Of a stretch of 64,000 nt of DNA, positions 56,350-64,000 are shown in pieces. Both the position numbers and the translations under genes were made by a program. The notes beneath the pieces were generated by a model. It was not told the origin of the DNA. It saw only the letters and a list, made by a program, of their open reading frames with translations, and made no database searches. Position 1 is the stretch's first letter; every line of letters begins with the position of its first letter. The stretch covers positions 62,001-126,000 of the forward strand of contig JAZNNR010000020.1 of the NCBI GenBank assembly GCA_045580325.1. The letters run 5' to 3'. The DNA is from SIG672 sp045580325. Its GTDB lineage: Bacteria > Bacillota > Clostridia > Oscillospirales > CAG-272.

Positions 56350-56547
56350 AGCAAAAATCCTTTCGTTTTATATCTTTTAAAAGAAAAATTTACCTCTACT
56401 CTAAAGCATACCACAAAATAAATAAAATATCAAGGATAAATTCAAAAAGATGTTAAAAAAGAGAAGATTTTTTATTAGTTTCATTTCGAAAGTAAAACCG
56501 TTTACAAAAAGTTTTATAATTAAATGACTTTTTGTATCAAATGGTGA

Positions 56548-56575
56548 TTGAAAAAAAATGTATTTGTGGTATAAT
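56548..56575 (+). promoter_or_regulatory. Promoter of the BIG2/VanX-like lipoprotein gene
   Basis: TTGAAA (56548-56553), 16-base spacer, TATAAT (56570-56575). Transcription would begin after the upstream in-frame ATG at 56558, supporting the start at 56636. Confidence 0.7.
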
Positions 56576-56635
56576 GTCGTATGTAAACGTTTTGTTACTC
56601 AAATTTATCAGATCAGTAATTGGAGAGGACTCTCT

Positions 56636-59161
56636 ATGAAAAAGATAATTTTAATTTTACTTGCCCTGACAATGCTTATCACGCTTTTTTCCTCGTGTGA
56701 GCGAATAAAGCCGGGACAGATAAACAGACCGTCAGATGACCACACCACTCCGAAGGAGGAAGGTATAAAAATAGACACGGCGGGCGTAGTTGATCTTGAC
56801 GTCGGAAAGACGGCAGAGCTTAAGGTTATAAACCTCGCAACCGAGATGGAAACGCTCAACGTAAACTGGTCGACCGATAACCCTGCTGTTGCGACAGTAG
56901 ATTCTAAGGGAGTAGTAAAGGGTATTTCTCAGGGAAGTGCGATAATAAGTGCGACCACGATAGACGGAAAGCATAGCGCATCGTGCACCGTATCTGTTAC
57001 GCTGAGACTTACAGGCGTTGAGCTTAGCTATGAATATTACGATATGGAGATAGGCGAAAGTCTGAAGCTTGCCGCAAAGCCTGTCCCCGAAAACTTCGAA
57101 GGCGCGACGTATACGTGGATGTCGAGCGTTCCTTCGGTGGCAACGGTCGATAACGAAGGAAACGTTAAAGCACTTGCGCTCGGTACGACAAGTATAATGG
57201 TAGAGGCATCTCCCGGTGAATATACGGCAATATGCACTATTGTTGTGGGAAAAAAGGCGCAGTCAATATCGCTTAGACCGACCGAGCTTATGATGTATAA
57301 GGGTGAGTCGGCACAGCTTGATTTCTCGGTGTCTCCCTCGGATGCGACAAGCAGAATTTATTGGTCGTCATCTGATGAAAATGTAGCTATCGTAAATTCG
57401 GGCGGAACAGTTACCGCAGTTGGCGGCGGAAGCGCTACGATAACAATGTATACGACGAATAATTTAAAGAAAACGTGTAAGGTAACAGTAACGGCAACAC
57501 TCGAAGAAATCTATTTCGACATAGATGAAGTTGTAATCCAAAAGGGTGAGGAGTTAAAAATAAACGTTACCTATATTCCCGAAGACGCTACAAATAAAAC
57601 TCTTGTCTGGACATCGTCCGACCCCTCGGTCGCAAGTGTTGAAGATGGAGTCGTAAAAGCACTTTCAAACGGACTTGTAACTATTACCGCTACGTCCCAA
57701 GACGGCGAGTGCGTTGCGCGGTGTATGATAATGATAAATAATCCGCTCAAATCTCTTGCATTTGAGGGCGAGCTTGATAAGAATACAGGCAAATATCCCG
57801 CGATTTCGATGCAGTGTACCGACGTTATGAAAGCACCGATAGTTGCTGACCCGATAGACGCAGATGAGCTTTCCGAGCTTATATGGGAATCAAGTGATAC
57901 GAGTATCCTTACCATATCTCGCGACGGAATGCTGACTGCACATGCAGAGGGCAGAGTAACTATAAGGGTAAGGTCAACTAACGGACTTACCGCATCGTGC
58001 GACGTTGTAATAACAAGAAAAATTTATAAGGTAGAAGAGATAGTAGTATCCTCGGACGAGTATTATATGAATCCGGGTGATAAGATAAACATAGGACTTA
58101 CATATCTGCCGATAGAAGCTATTCCCGACGCAAAGCTGTACAGCGCGATATCCACAGATGTAAAAGTGGCGTCCTATAACGGCTTTGACAGTATAATTGC
58201 ATATAGTACGGGAAGCTGTGAGATAGAATTTAGGCTTGTAAATCACGATGGCTCTGAAATAGTGCTCATCGTAAAGGTAACGGTAGTAAATGCGGGTATA
58301 AACTTTGATAAAGAATACGAAGCCGATATACACGCTATCCGCGACGGAGAGCTGTATTTAGGTCTTACACAGGCACTTGAAACCGCCCGCCGCCTGACTA
58401 AAGAAAGAGATGAGCTTATAGCGAAGCTTTCTGCAGAAACCGATCCCGCGCTTATAGAGGATTACAATATAAGACTTGCGGAGGTCGAGAACGGTATAAG
58501 ACTTGCAGGCGAGAGCGAAGTTTATTACAGAGAAAAGCTCGCGTCGGCAGAGGCGAAGATAAAGGCAAAATACTCTGCGGTAGATACTACCTACGATCCC
58601 GATAAGGATACCTATCCGAGCACTCTTGACAGCGATTTTGTAAAGGTTTCTGATTATATAGATAGTATTACCGTAGATCTCAAATATGCGGGAATATATA
58701 ACGAAACAGGCCACCAGATATATAATTTTACAGATGCATATCTGCGCTACGGAACTCTTCAGAAGCTCGCAAGCGTTGCAAAGCTTCTCGAGGGCCAAGG
58801 CTACCGTATCGTTATCTGGGACGCTTACAGACCTGTCAAAGCACAGGATACGATATGGAAATATACAGGAATAATCAGCTCGGATTTTTACGCAAGCAGT
58901 AAAGGAAATACGGTGTATATCACGATAGTTAACGCTGACGGTACACCGCTCGAAATGCCCTCTGCATACGGCGACAGCTCGGCAGCGTCCGACCGCGATT
59001 ACAGCGACGTTTCGGCGTCTGCGGGAGCAAACGCGCTCTATCTTGAAACTCTGATGACGGCAAACGGCTTCGTTGCAGGAGAAAAATGGTGGCAGTTCAC
59101 CGATAGCACAGACTATGAAATCGAAAAGAATTTCCTTTCCGACTCGGTAGCTTCTAATTAA
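56636..59161 (+). CDS. Lipoprotein with six BIG2 Ig-like domains and a VanX-like (M15D) domain lacking zinc ligands
   Basis: 841 residues from ATG 56636 (GGAGAGG upstream). Lipobox FSSC (Cys21). Residues ~45-560 hold five clear BIG2 domains (for example NWSTDNPAVATVDSKGVVKG, TWMSSVPSVATVDNEGNVKA, YWSSSDENVAIVNSGGTVTA) and a degenerate sixth. A coiled coil (~575-640) leads to a C-terminal domain like D-Ala-D-Ala dipeptidases: YIDSITVDLKYA, the conserved YRIVIWDAYRPVKAQ and the end GEKWWQFTD. In active VanX enzymes SxHxxGxxxD and ExWWH hold zinc; here the positions read YASSKGNTVYIT and EKWWQF, so all three ligands are gone. It probably binds peptidoglycan rather than cutting it. Confidence 0.8.
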   Translation: MKKIILILLALTMLITLFSSCERIKPGQINRPSDDHTTPKEEGIKIDTAGVVDLDVGKTAELKVINLATEMETLNVNWSTDNPAVATVDSKGVVKGISQGSAIISATTIDGKHSASCTVSVTLRLTGVELSYEYYDMEIGESLKLAAKPVPENFEGATYTWMSSVPSVATVDNEGNVKALALGTTSIMVEASPGEYTAICTIVVGKKAQSISLRPTELMMYKGESAQLDFSVSPSDATSRIYWSSSDENVAIVNSGGTVTAVGGGSATITMYTTNNLKKTCKVTVTATLEEIYFDIDEVVIQKGEELKINVTYIPEDATNKTLVWTSSDPSVASVEDGVVKALSNGLVTITATSQDGECVARCMIMINNPLKSLAFEGELDKNTGKYPAISMQCTDVMKAPIVADPIDADELSELIWESSDTSILTISRDGMLTAHAEGRVTIRVRSTNGLTASCDVVITRKIYKVEEIVVSSDEYYMNPGDKINIGLTYLPIEAIPDAKLYSAISTDVKVASYNGFDSIIAYSTGSCEIEFRLVNHDGSEIVLIVKVTVVNAGINFDKEYEADIHAIRDGELYLGLTQALETARRLTKERDELIAKLSAETDPALIEDYNIRLAEVENGIRLAGESEVYYREKLASAEAKIKAKYSAVDTTYDPDKDTYPSTLDSDFVKVSDYIDSITVDLKYAGIYNETGHQIYNFTDAYLRYGTLQKLASVAKLLEGQGYRIVIWDAYRPVKAQDTIWKYTGIISSDFYASSKGNTVYITIVNADGTPLEMPSAYGDSSAASDRDYSDVSASAGANALYLETLMTANGFVAGEKWWQFTDSTDYEIEKNFLSDSVASN

Positions 59162-59168
59162 AATGAAA

Positions 59169-59210
59169 ATAACCTGTGATTTTTTAGATCACAGGTTATT
59201 TTTTGTGTAT
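59169..59210. terminator. Bidirectional hairpin terminator
   Basis: ATAACCTGTGAT (59169-59180) pairs with ATCACAGGTTAT (59188-59199), then TTTTTTG. Between convergent genes ending at 59161 and 59216. Confidence 0.85.
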
Positions 59211-59215
59211 GTAAA

Positions 59216-60031
59216 TTATCTTCTTACCCATTTTTTGATGTAATCAAGGTCTGCGTTGATCTTTTCGACAATAGGACCGTCGGCGTGAAGCTCGGGAGAT
59301 TCAAGAGTTATAGAGCCGTGATATTTTTCCGAAATTATCGGCATGATCGAGTCAAATCCGACAAGACCGTGCGTGAGATGTGGGATAGGACGAAGCGATC
59401 TGAAATCATGCGCGGGTCCGACGTAGTCCGAAAAGTGCATATGATGAATTTTGCCACTAAGCAGCCACTCGGAAGATAGAAACTTGTCAGTCTGCTCGTG
59501 AAAAGCGCCGAAGCGGGTGTCGAAAATGAATTTTATGTGAGGATATTTCTCGGCTATCTCCGAAAGATTTGTAAAAGGATCTCTCTTCACGCAGGGTACG
59601 TTTTCGACAAGAAGCTCGAGCGAATATTTCGATGCAATATCGTAAAGATAGGGAAGTGCGGCAAGATTGTTTTCAAAAAAGCTGTCCGATACAGGACCGC
59701 TCCAAAGGTGCAAAACTATCTTTTGGGAACCGAGATGCTTTCCGACACGGCAGTTTGTTTCAAAGGCGTCAAAGGCTTTGTTTAAAATGTCGCGGTCTGT
59801 TTCGGCAAAAGCCTCTCCGATGTCCTTTTCTGCGTGAACTACAGGAATGCTTGCGCCCGTTTTTTCAATATCCGAAACAAGCTCTGACAGTATAGGATAA
59901 TACGGTGCTACCATCATAAGCTCAAAGCCGTCGGCTTCTATATACTTCACGCTTTCGGTAAATAATTTGTAATTGTAATTGTTGACTCGTCCGACCATAG
60001 TGCCCGACGAGCAGTAAATTTTGTTGTTCAT
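59216..60031 (-). CDS. Sugar phosphate isomerase/epimerase-like TIM barrel protein
   Basis: 271 residues of the xylose isomerase-like/AP endonuclease 2 fold. Metal-site candidates: Glu in ADGFELMMVAP, His in IPVVHAEKDIGE and IVLHLWSGP, Glu in LELLVENVPCVKRDPF, Asp in FIFDTRFGAFHEQ, His in KIHHMHFSDYVG, and Glu in GSITLESPEL. This is the usual order of ligands for a divalent metal. The substrate is unknown; inositol, tagatose or other sugar epimerases are possible, or an endonuclease IV relative. It is monocistronic, with AGATATGA before the start. Confidence 0.75.
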   Translation of the reverse strand: MNNKIYCSSGTMVGRVNNYNYKLFTESVKYIEADGFELMMVAPYYPILSELVSDIEKTGASIPVVHAEKDIGEAFAETDRDILNKAFDAFETNCRVGKHLGSQKIVLHLWSGPVSDSFFENNLAALPYLYDIASKYSLELLVENVPCVKRDPFTNLSEIAEKYPHIKFIFDTRFGAFHEQTDKFLSSEWLLSGKIHHMHFSDYVGPAHDFRSLRPIPHLTHGLVGFDSIMPIISEKYHGSITLESPELHADGPIVEKINADLDYIKKWVRR

Positions 60032-60215
60032 ATCATATCTCCAAATAATTTAGTTTATTTTAACACAAAAGGGCAAGGAATGCAACAGTTTGGGATAAAA
60101 ATTAAAAAATCCCCTCTTTCCTACTTGAAAAACCAAAAAAAATGTTATATAATATATTATTAAAATAAGGGAAATATTTTTTCAGACCATTATATACACT
60201 ACGGAGGTAATAAAA

Positions 60216-60695
60216 ATGGATAAAATACTTCAGATGCTCGAAAGCGATGCACGCCTTACTCCCGCACAGATAGCGACTATGCTTGAAAAGGAAGAGGGCG
60301 ATATAAAAAATAAAATAAAGCAGTACGAGAGAGAGGGCGTTATAGTCGGCTATCAGGCTCTCGTTGACTGGGATAAGACGGATAGAGAATACGTAAGCGC
60401 GGTCATCGAGGTGAAGGTAGTACCTCAGCCCGACCGAGGCTTTGATAAGATCGCAGAGAAGATATATCACTATGACGAGGTAAAAAGCCTTTATCTTATG
60501 TCGGGAAGCTATGATCTTCAGGTAATTCTCGAAGGCAAAACTCTTAAAGAGGTTGCACAGTTCGTTGCTATGAAGCTCGCTCCCCTTGAATACGTTACCG
60601 CTACGGCAACACACTTCGTACTCAGAAAGTATAAGGATAAGGGTGTCGTTTATAAGGCTCGTGAAATTGACGAGAGAGGTAACTGCGAGATATGA
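60216..60695 (+). CDS. Lrp/AsnC-family transcriptional regulator
   Basis: 159 residues: winged HTH (residues ~1-50, LESDARLTPAQIATMLEKEE, IKQYEREGVIVGYQALVD) and the RAM/AsnC ligand domain (VSAVIEVKVVPQPDRGFDKI; VKSLYLMSGSYDLQVILEG). These sense amino acids as octamers. Its stop codon overlaps the start of the aminotransferase (ATGA at 60692-60695), so both are made together and the regulator probably responds to an amino acid handled by that enzyme. GGAGG precedes the ATG. Confidence 0.92.
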   Translation: MDKILQMLESDARLTPAQIATMLEKEEGDIKNKIKQYEREGVIVGYQALVDWDKTDREYVSAVIEVKVVPQPDRGFDKIAEKIYHYDEVKSLYLMSGSYDLQVILEGKTLKEVAQFVAMKLAPLEYVTATATHFVLRKYKDKGVVYKAREIDERGNCEI

Positions 60696-61867
60696 TTGAT
60701 TACAGCAAGATTCTTTCAGAAAGGGCGTGCTCTCTGAAGCCGTCGGGAATAAGAAAGTTTTTCGATATTCTTGACGAAATGAAGGACGTCATTTCGCTTA
60801 CAGTCGGTCAGCCCGATTTCGTTACCCCTTGGCATATACGCGAGGCAGCAATAGAAAGTCTTGAAAAGGGAAGGACCTACTATACCTCGAATGCGGGACT
60901 AACACCTCTGCGCGAGGAGATAGTAGCGTATATGCAGAGAAGATTTGATCTTAAATATAACGCTAAGGACGAGGTGCTCGTTACAGTCGGTGGAAGTGAG
61001 GCTATCGACCTTGCAATACGCGCGACGGTAAACCCCGGTGATGAGGTCATAATTCCTCAGCCCTCGTTTGTATGCTATGAGCCGATAACGGTTATGGCAG
61101 GCGGCACTCCCGTAATAATTCCGCTCAAGGCAGAAAATAATTTTAAGCTCACAGCGCAGGAGCTTCGCGCGGCAATAACACCGAAGACGAAGATGCTCGT
61201 GCTTCCTTTCCCGAATAACCCGACAGGTGCGGTAATGAACGCCGATGACCTGCGCGAGATCGCAGACGTTCTGAGGGACACAAACATTCTCGTTCTCTCG
61301 GACGAGATATACGCAGAGCTTACATATTCGGGCAAGCACGTTTCGATAGCTTCGTTTGAAGGTATGAGAGAGCGAACGATAATCGCAAGCGGCTTTTCAA
61401 AGGCATACGCTATGACAGGCTGGCGACTCGGATATACACTCGCACCGGGAGAGATCACCGCGCAGATGTTCAAGGTACATCAGTACGGAATAATGTGCGC
61501 TCCGACAGTCAGTCAGTTTGCGGCAATCGAAGCACTCAGAGCAGGCGACAGCGATATAGAATATATGAAGGACGAGTATAACAGACGCCGCCTTTACATA
61601 ACAAGCGGACTTGCCGCTGCAGGTATCGAGTGCTTTAAGCCCGAGGGCGCCTTTTACGTGTTTGCAAACGTAGGCGGATTTGGAATGACGAGCGAGGAGT
61701 TTTGCACCAAGCTTCTCTATGAGGCGGGCGTTGCAATCGTTCCGGGTACTGCATTTGGAGAGTGCGGAGAAGGCTTTGCAAGAGTTTCTTATGCCTACTC
61801 GGTAAATCATATTTCGACCGCAATCGAAAAGATCGATGAATTTGTTAAAAAAATAAAGAATAACTAA
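60692..61867 (+). CDS. PLP-dependent class I/II aminotransferase
   Basis: 391 residues of the fold type I AAT superfamily. VISLTVGQPDFVTPWHIREA (substrate glycine loop), YTSNAGLTPLREEIVAYMQR, PFPNNPTGAVMNADDL (cofactor Asn), VLSDEIYAELTY (Asp), SGFSKAYAMTGWRLGY with the Schiff-base Lys, and the end GEGFARVSYAYS (Arg binding the carboxylate) are present. Close to aromatic or alanine/aspartate aminotransferases of Gram-positive bacteria; the exact substrate is open. Coupled with the Lrp gene by a four-base overlap. Confidence 0.92.
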   Translation: MIDYSKILSERACSLKPSGIRKFFDILDEMKDVISLTVGQPDFVTPWHIREAAIESLEKGRTYYTSNAGLTPLREEIVAYMQRRFDLKYNAKDEVLVTVGGSEAIDLAIRATVNPGDEVIIPQPSFVCYEPITVMAGGTPVIIPLKAENNFKLTAQELRAAITPKTKMLVLPFPNNPTGAVMNADDLREIADVLRDTNILVLSDEIYAELTYSGKHVSIASFEGMRERTIIASGFSKAYAMTGWRLGYTLAPGEITAQMFKVHQYGIMCAPTVSQFAAIEALRAGDSDIEYMKDEYNRRRLYITSGLAAAGIECFKPEGAFYVFANVGGFGMTSEEFCTKLLYEAGVAIVPGTAFGECGEGFARVSYAYSVNHISTAIEKIDEFVKKIKNN

Positions 61868-61905
61868 AATATATTACTCGTCGTAAAGACAAAACGGAGG
61901 CTAAA

Positions 61906-63588
61906 ATGGCAGGATTTCCCACAGATATCGAAATAGCGCAGAATTCAGTAATGAAACCCATAACCGAAATAGCATCACAGCTCGGTATCGAGCCCGAGGA
62001 GCTTGAGCTCTACGGACGCTATAAGGCAAAGATCAACGACTCCTTTATAAAGAGAAACGCAGACCGTCCCGACGGAAAGCTTATTCTCGTTACAGCTATC
62101 AACCCGACTCCCGCAGGAGAGGGTAAGACGACCACGACTGTAGGTCTTGGTCAGGCGATGGAAAAGATAGGTAAGAATGCGGTAATCGCACTCCGTGAGC
62201 CCTCTCTCGGACCTGTGTTCGGCGTAAAGGGCGGAGCTGCAGGCGGCGGATATTCGCAGGTGCTTCCTATGGAGGATATAAACCTTCACTTCACAGGCGA
62301 CTTCCACGCGATCACAGCAGCAAATAACCTGCTTTGCGCGGTTATAGATAACCATATCTATCAGGGCAATAAGCTCGGTATAGACCAGAGAAGAGTTCTC
62401 TTTGCGAGAGTAACCGATACAAATGACAGAGCACTTCGTAATAACGTTATCGGTATGGGTAAGAAGACAGACGGTATTCCGAGAGAAGACCACTTTATGA
62501 TAACGGTTGCAAGTGAGGTTATGGCGATCCTTTGCCTTGCAGAGTCGATCTCCGACCTTAAAGAAAGACTCGGAAATATTCTTGTTGCATATACCTACGA
62601 TAATAAGCCGGTATATTGCCGCGACCTTAACGTTGCAGGCTCGATGGCGGCTCTTCTTAAGGACGCACTTAAGCCTAACCTCGTTCAGACGATAGAAAAT
62701 ACTCCTGCGCTTATTCACGGCGGTCCGTTTGCCAATATCGCGCACGGCTGTAACTCGGTAAGAGCAACAAAGCTCGCACTCAAGCTTGCAGACTACGCTA
62801 TAACAGAGGCAGGATTCGGAGCTGACCTCGGTGCCGAAAAGTTCCTTGACATTAAATGCCGCGCAGCAGGACTTACTCCCTCAGCGGTAGTAATAGTTGC
62901 AACTATCCGCGCACTTAAATATAACGGCGGCATTCCCAAGACAGAGCTCAAGACAGAAAACGTTGAAGCACTCAAAAAGGGAATCTGCAATCTCGAAAAG
63001 CATATCGAAAACATTCAGGGATTTGGACTTCCCGTTGTCGTTGCGCTTAACCGCTTCGATACCGATACAGACGCAGAAATTGCCGTCGTTCAGGAGCTTT
63101 GCGATAAGAAGGGCGTTACGGTATCGCTCTCCGAAGTGTTCGCAAAGGGCGGAGAAGGCGGTATAGACCTCGCACATAAGGTCGTTGAAGCCTGCGAAAA
63201 GCCTTCGAATTTCACACTTACCTATCCCGACGAAATGTCGATAAAGGAAAAAATAAACGCCGTTGCTACAAAGATCTACGGCGCAGCAGGCGTAAAATAT
63301 GACGCCTCTGCAAGTAAGGCGATAGCCGATATCGAGGCACTCGGCGAGGAGTACTCCCGCTATCCGATCTGCGTTGCAAAGACACAGTATTCGCTTTCGG
63401 ACGATATGTATAAGCTCGGCAGACCCGAAAACTTCGAGATCACGATCCGCGACGTAAAGCTTTCGGCAGGCGCGAAGTTTATCGTAGTACTCACAGGCGC
63501 GATACTCACAATGCCCGGACTTCCCGCAGACCCCGCGGCATACCATATCGACGTTGACGACGACGGAAATATCACAGGACTTTTCTAA
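61906..63588 (+). CDS. fhs: Formate-tetrahydrofolate ligase
   Basis: 560 residues, the usual length. Makes 10-formyl-THF from formate, ATP and THF, feeding purine and formyl-Met synthesis and, in acetogens, the Wood-Ljungdahl branch. The P-loop is in TPAGEGKTTTTVGLGQAM; other blocks are EPSLGPVFGVKGGAAGGGYS, FTGDFHAITAANNLL, NVVALNRFDTDTDAE-like VALNRFDTDTDAE and GAILTMPGLPADPAA near the end. GGAGG lies six bases before ATG. No other Wood-Ljungdahl gene is in view. Codon bias suggests good expression. Confidence 0.97.
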   Translation: MAGFPTDIEIAQNSVMKPITEIASQLGIEPEELELYGRYKAKINDSFIKRNADRPDGKLILVTAINPTPAGEGKTTTTVGLGQAMEKIGKNAVIALREPSLGPVFGVKGGAAGGGYSQVLPMEDINLHFTGDFHAITAANNLLCAVIDNHIYQGNKLGIDQRRVLFARVTDTNDRALRNNVIGMGKKTDGIPREDHFMITVASEVMAILCLAESISDLKERLGNILVAYTYDNKPVYCRDLNVAGSMAALLKDALKPNLVQTIENTPALIHGGPFANIAHGCNSVRATKLALKLADYAITEAGFGADLGAEKFLDIKCRAAGLTPSAVVIVATIRALKYNGGIPKTELKTENVEALKKGICNLEKHIENIQGFGLPVVVALNRFDTDTDAEIAVVQELCDKKGVTVSLSEVFAKGGEGGIDLAHKVVEACEKPSNFTLTYPDEMSIKEKINAVATKIYGAAGVKYDASASKAIADIEALGEEYSRYPICVAKTQYSLSDDMYKLGRPENFEITIRDVKLSAGAKFIVVLTGAILTMPGLPADPAAYHIDVDDDGNITGLF

Positions 63589-63601
63589 GAAGAAAGATAA
63601 A

Positions 63602-64000
63602 ATGAAAAAAGAACTTTTATATGAATTTTTCTCTGATTCAACCGAGAAAACCGAGGAAATAGGCAAAAGCTTCGCAAAAACACTTGAAAACGGTGATTTT
63701 GTAGCACTTGTCGGTGATCTCGGCGCAGGGAAGACTGCTTTCGTGCGCGGGGTGGCAGCACAGATCACTCCGGGAGAAAGCGTGTGCAGTCCGACCTATG
63801 CAATAGTAAACGAATATATTGCAAACGGTAAAAGGCTCTGCCATTTCGATATTTACCGCCTGAATGACGAGGACGACCTTATATCTATCGGATTTTACGA
63901 CTACGATAACTGCATAAAAGCGGTTGAGTGGTGCGATAAGATAGAAGAGGCACTACCCGAAAGGTATTATCTCGTTACAATACTCGGCTCGGGCGAGGAC
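63602..64000 (+). CDS. tsaE: tRNA threonylcarbamoyladenosine biosynthesis ATPase TsaE (C-terminus off window)
   Basis: The first 133 residues before the right edge. Walker A VALVGDLGAGKTAFVRGVA, then the conserved SPTYAIVNEY and HFDIYRLNDEDDL, Walker B-like KAVEWCDKIEEALP. TsaE works with TsaB and TsaD in making t6A at position 37 of ANN-reading tRNAs; the tsaB gene would be expected next. ATG 63602 has AGAAAGAT upstream, 14 bases after the fhs stop. Only the last ~20 residues should be missing. Confidence 0.93.
   Translation, partial: MKKELLYEFFSDSTEKTEEIGKSFAKTLENGDFVALVGDLGAGKTAFVRGVAAQITPGESVCSPTYAIVNEYIANGKRLCHFDIYRLNDEDDLISIGFYDYDNCIKAVEWCDKIEEALPERYYLVTILGSGED

Overview
This window is a chromosomal segment of an anaerobic, Gram-positive-type member of the Clostridia, probably an uncultured gut lineage. 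The reasons are: an IspH-S1 fusion in the order FAD oxidoreductase-cmk-plsC-ispH/rpsA, a T-box leader on pheST, a class III (oxygen-sensitive) ribonucleotide reductase, formate-tetrahydrofolate ligase, YajC next to a TIGR04086 membrane protein, many lipoproteins with Clostridia-style signals, a dockerin domain, and a CGAAC-N4-GTTCG LexA site. The lineage is inferred; there is no rRNA here.

Layout. 1-4.9 kb: minus-strand housekeeping cluster (FAD oxidoreductase, cmk, plsC, ispH-rpsA, cut by the left edge). 5-11.5 kb: carbohydrate locus of a GH31 glycosidase and a secreted dockerin/GLUG/metallophosphatase lipoprotein, divergent from an AraC regulator, with three copies of a candidate operator between them. 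11.6-13.7 kb: AI-2E-type transporter and DUF362 protein. 13.7-19.0 kb: a compact phage head-and-packaging module (small and large terminase, small membrane protein, portal, scaffold-like protein, P22-type coat, adaptor) with no tail, lysis or integrase gene, and a LexA box at its upstream end. 19.2-30.6 kb: rarA, an acyltransferase-fold protein lacking its catalytic His, a secreted trigger-factor-like lipoprotein with an acidic minisatellite, membrane proteins, GNAT, TrkH/TrkA potassium uptake, YajC, and a CE2-like esterase.

30.7-42.8 kb: a pseudouridine synthase, an orphan sugar-ABC ATPase, further surface lipoproteins, YhaM-like nuclease, repeat-rich intergenic DNA, and a membrane-anchored protein whose soluble part looks like a catalytically dead IS630-type transposase (40273-41427). 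42.8-46.7 kb: T-box, pheS, pheT. 46.9-51 kb: nrdG-nrdD-trxB operon with a pair of NrdR-like boxes; NrdD carries a fused redoxin domain, giving a plausible NADPH-TrxB-redoxin-NrdD electron route. 51.2-56.3 kb: hydrolase, coaD, rpe, ispF, ispD and an M18 aminopeptidase, with a possible structured RNA on the opposite strand between rpe and ispF. 56.6-64 kb: a BIG2 lipoprotein ending in a VanX-like domain without zinc ligands, a sugar isomerase-like protein, an Lrp regulator coupled to an aminotransferase, fhs, and tsaE cut by the right edge.

The most notable points are the tail-less packaging module beside an SOS box, the membrane-tethered transposase-like protein, the NrdD-redoxin/TrxB/NrdR arrangement, the secreted trigger-factor homologue, and the unassigned structured RNA. 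Family assignments come from reading motifs by eye; no database search was run.
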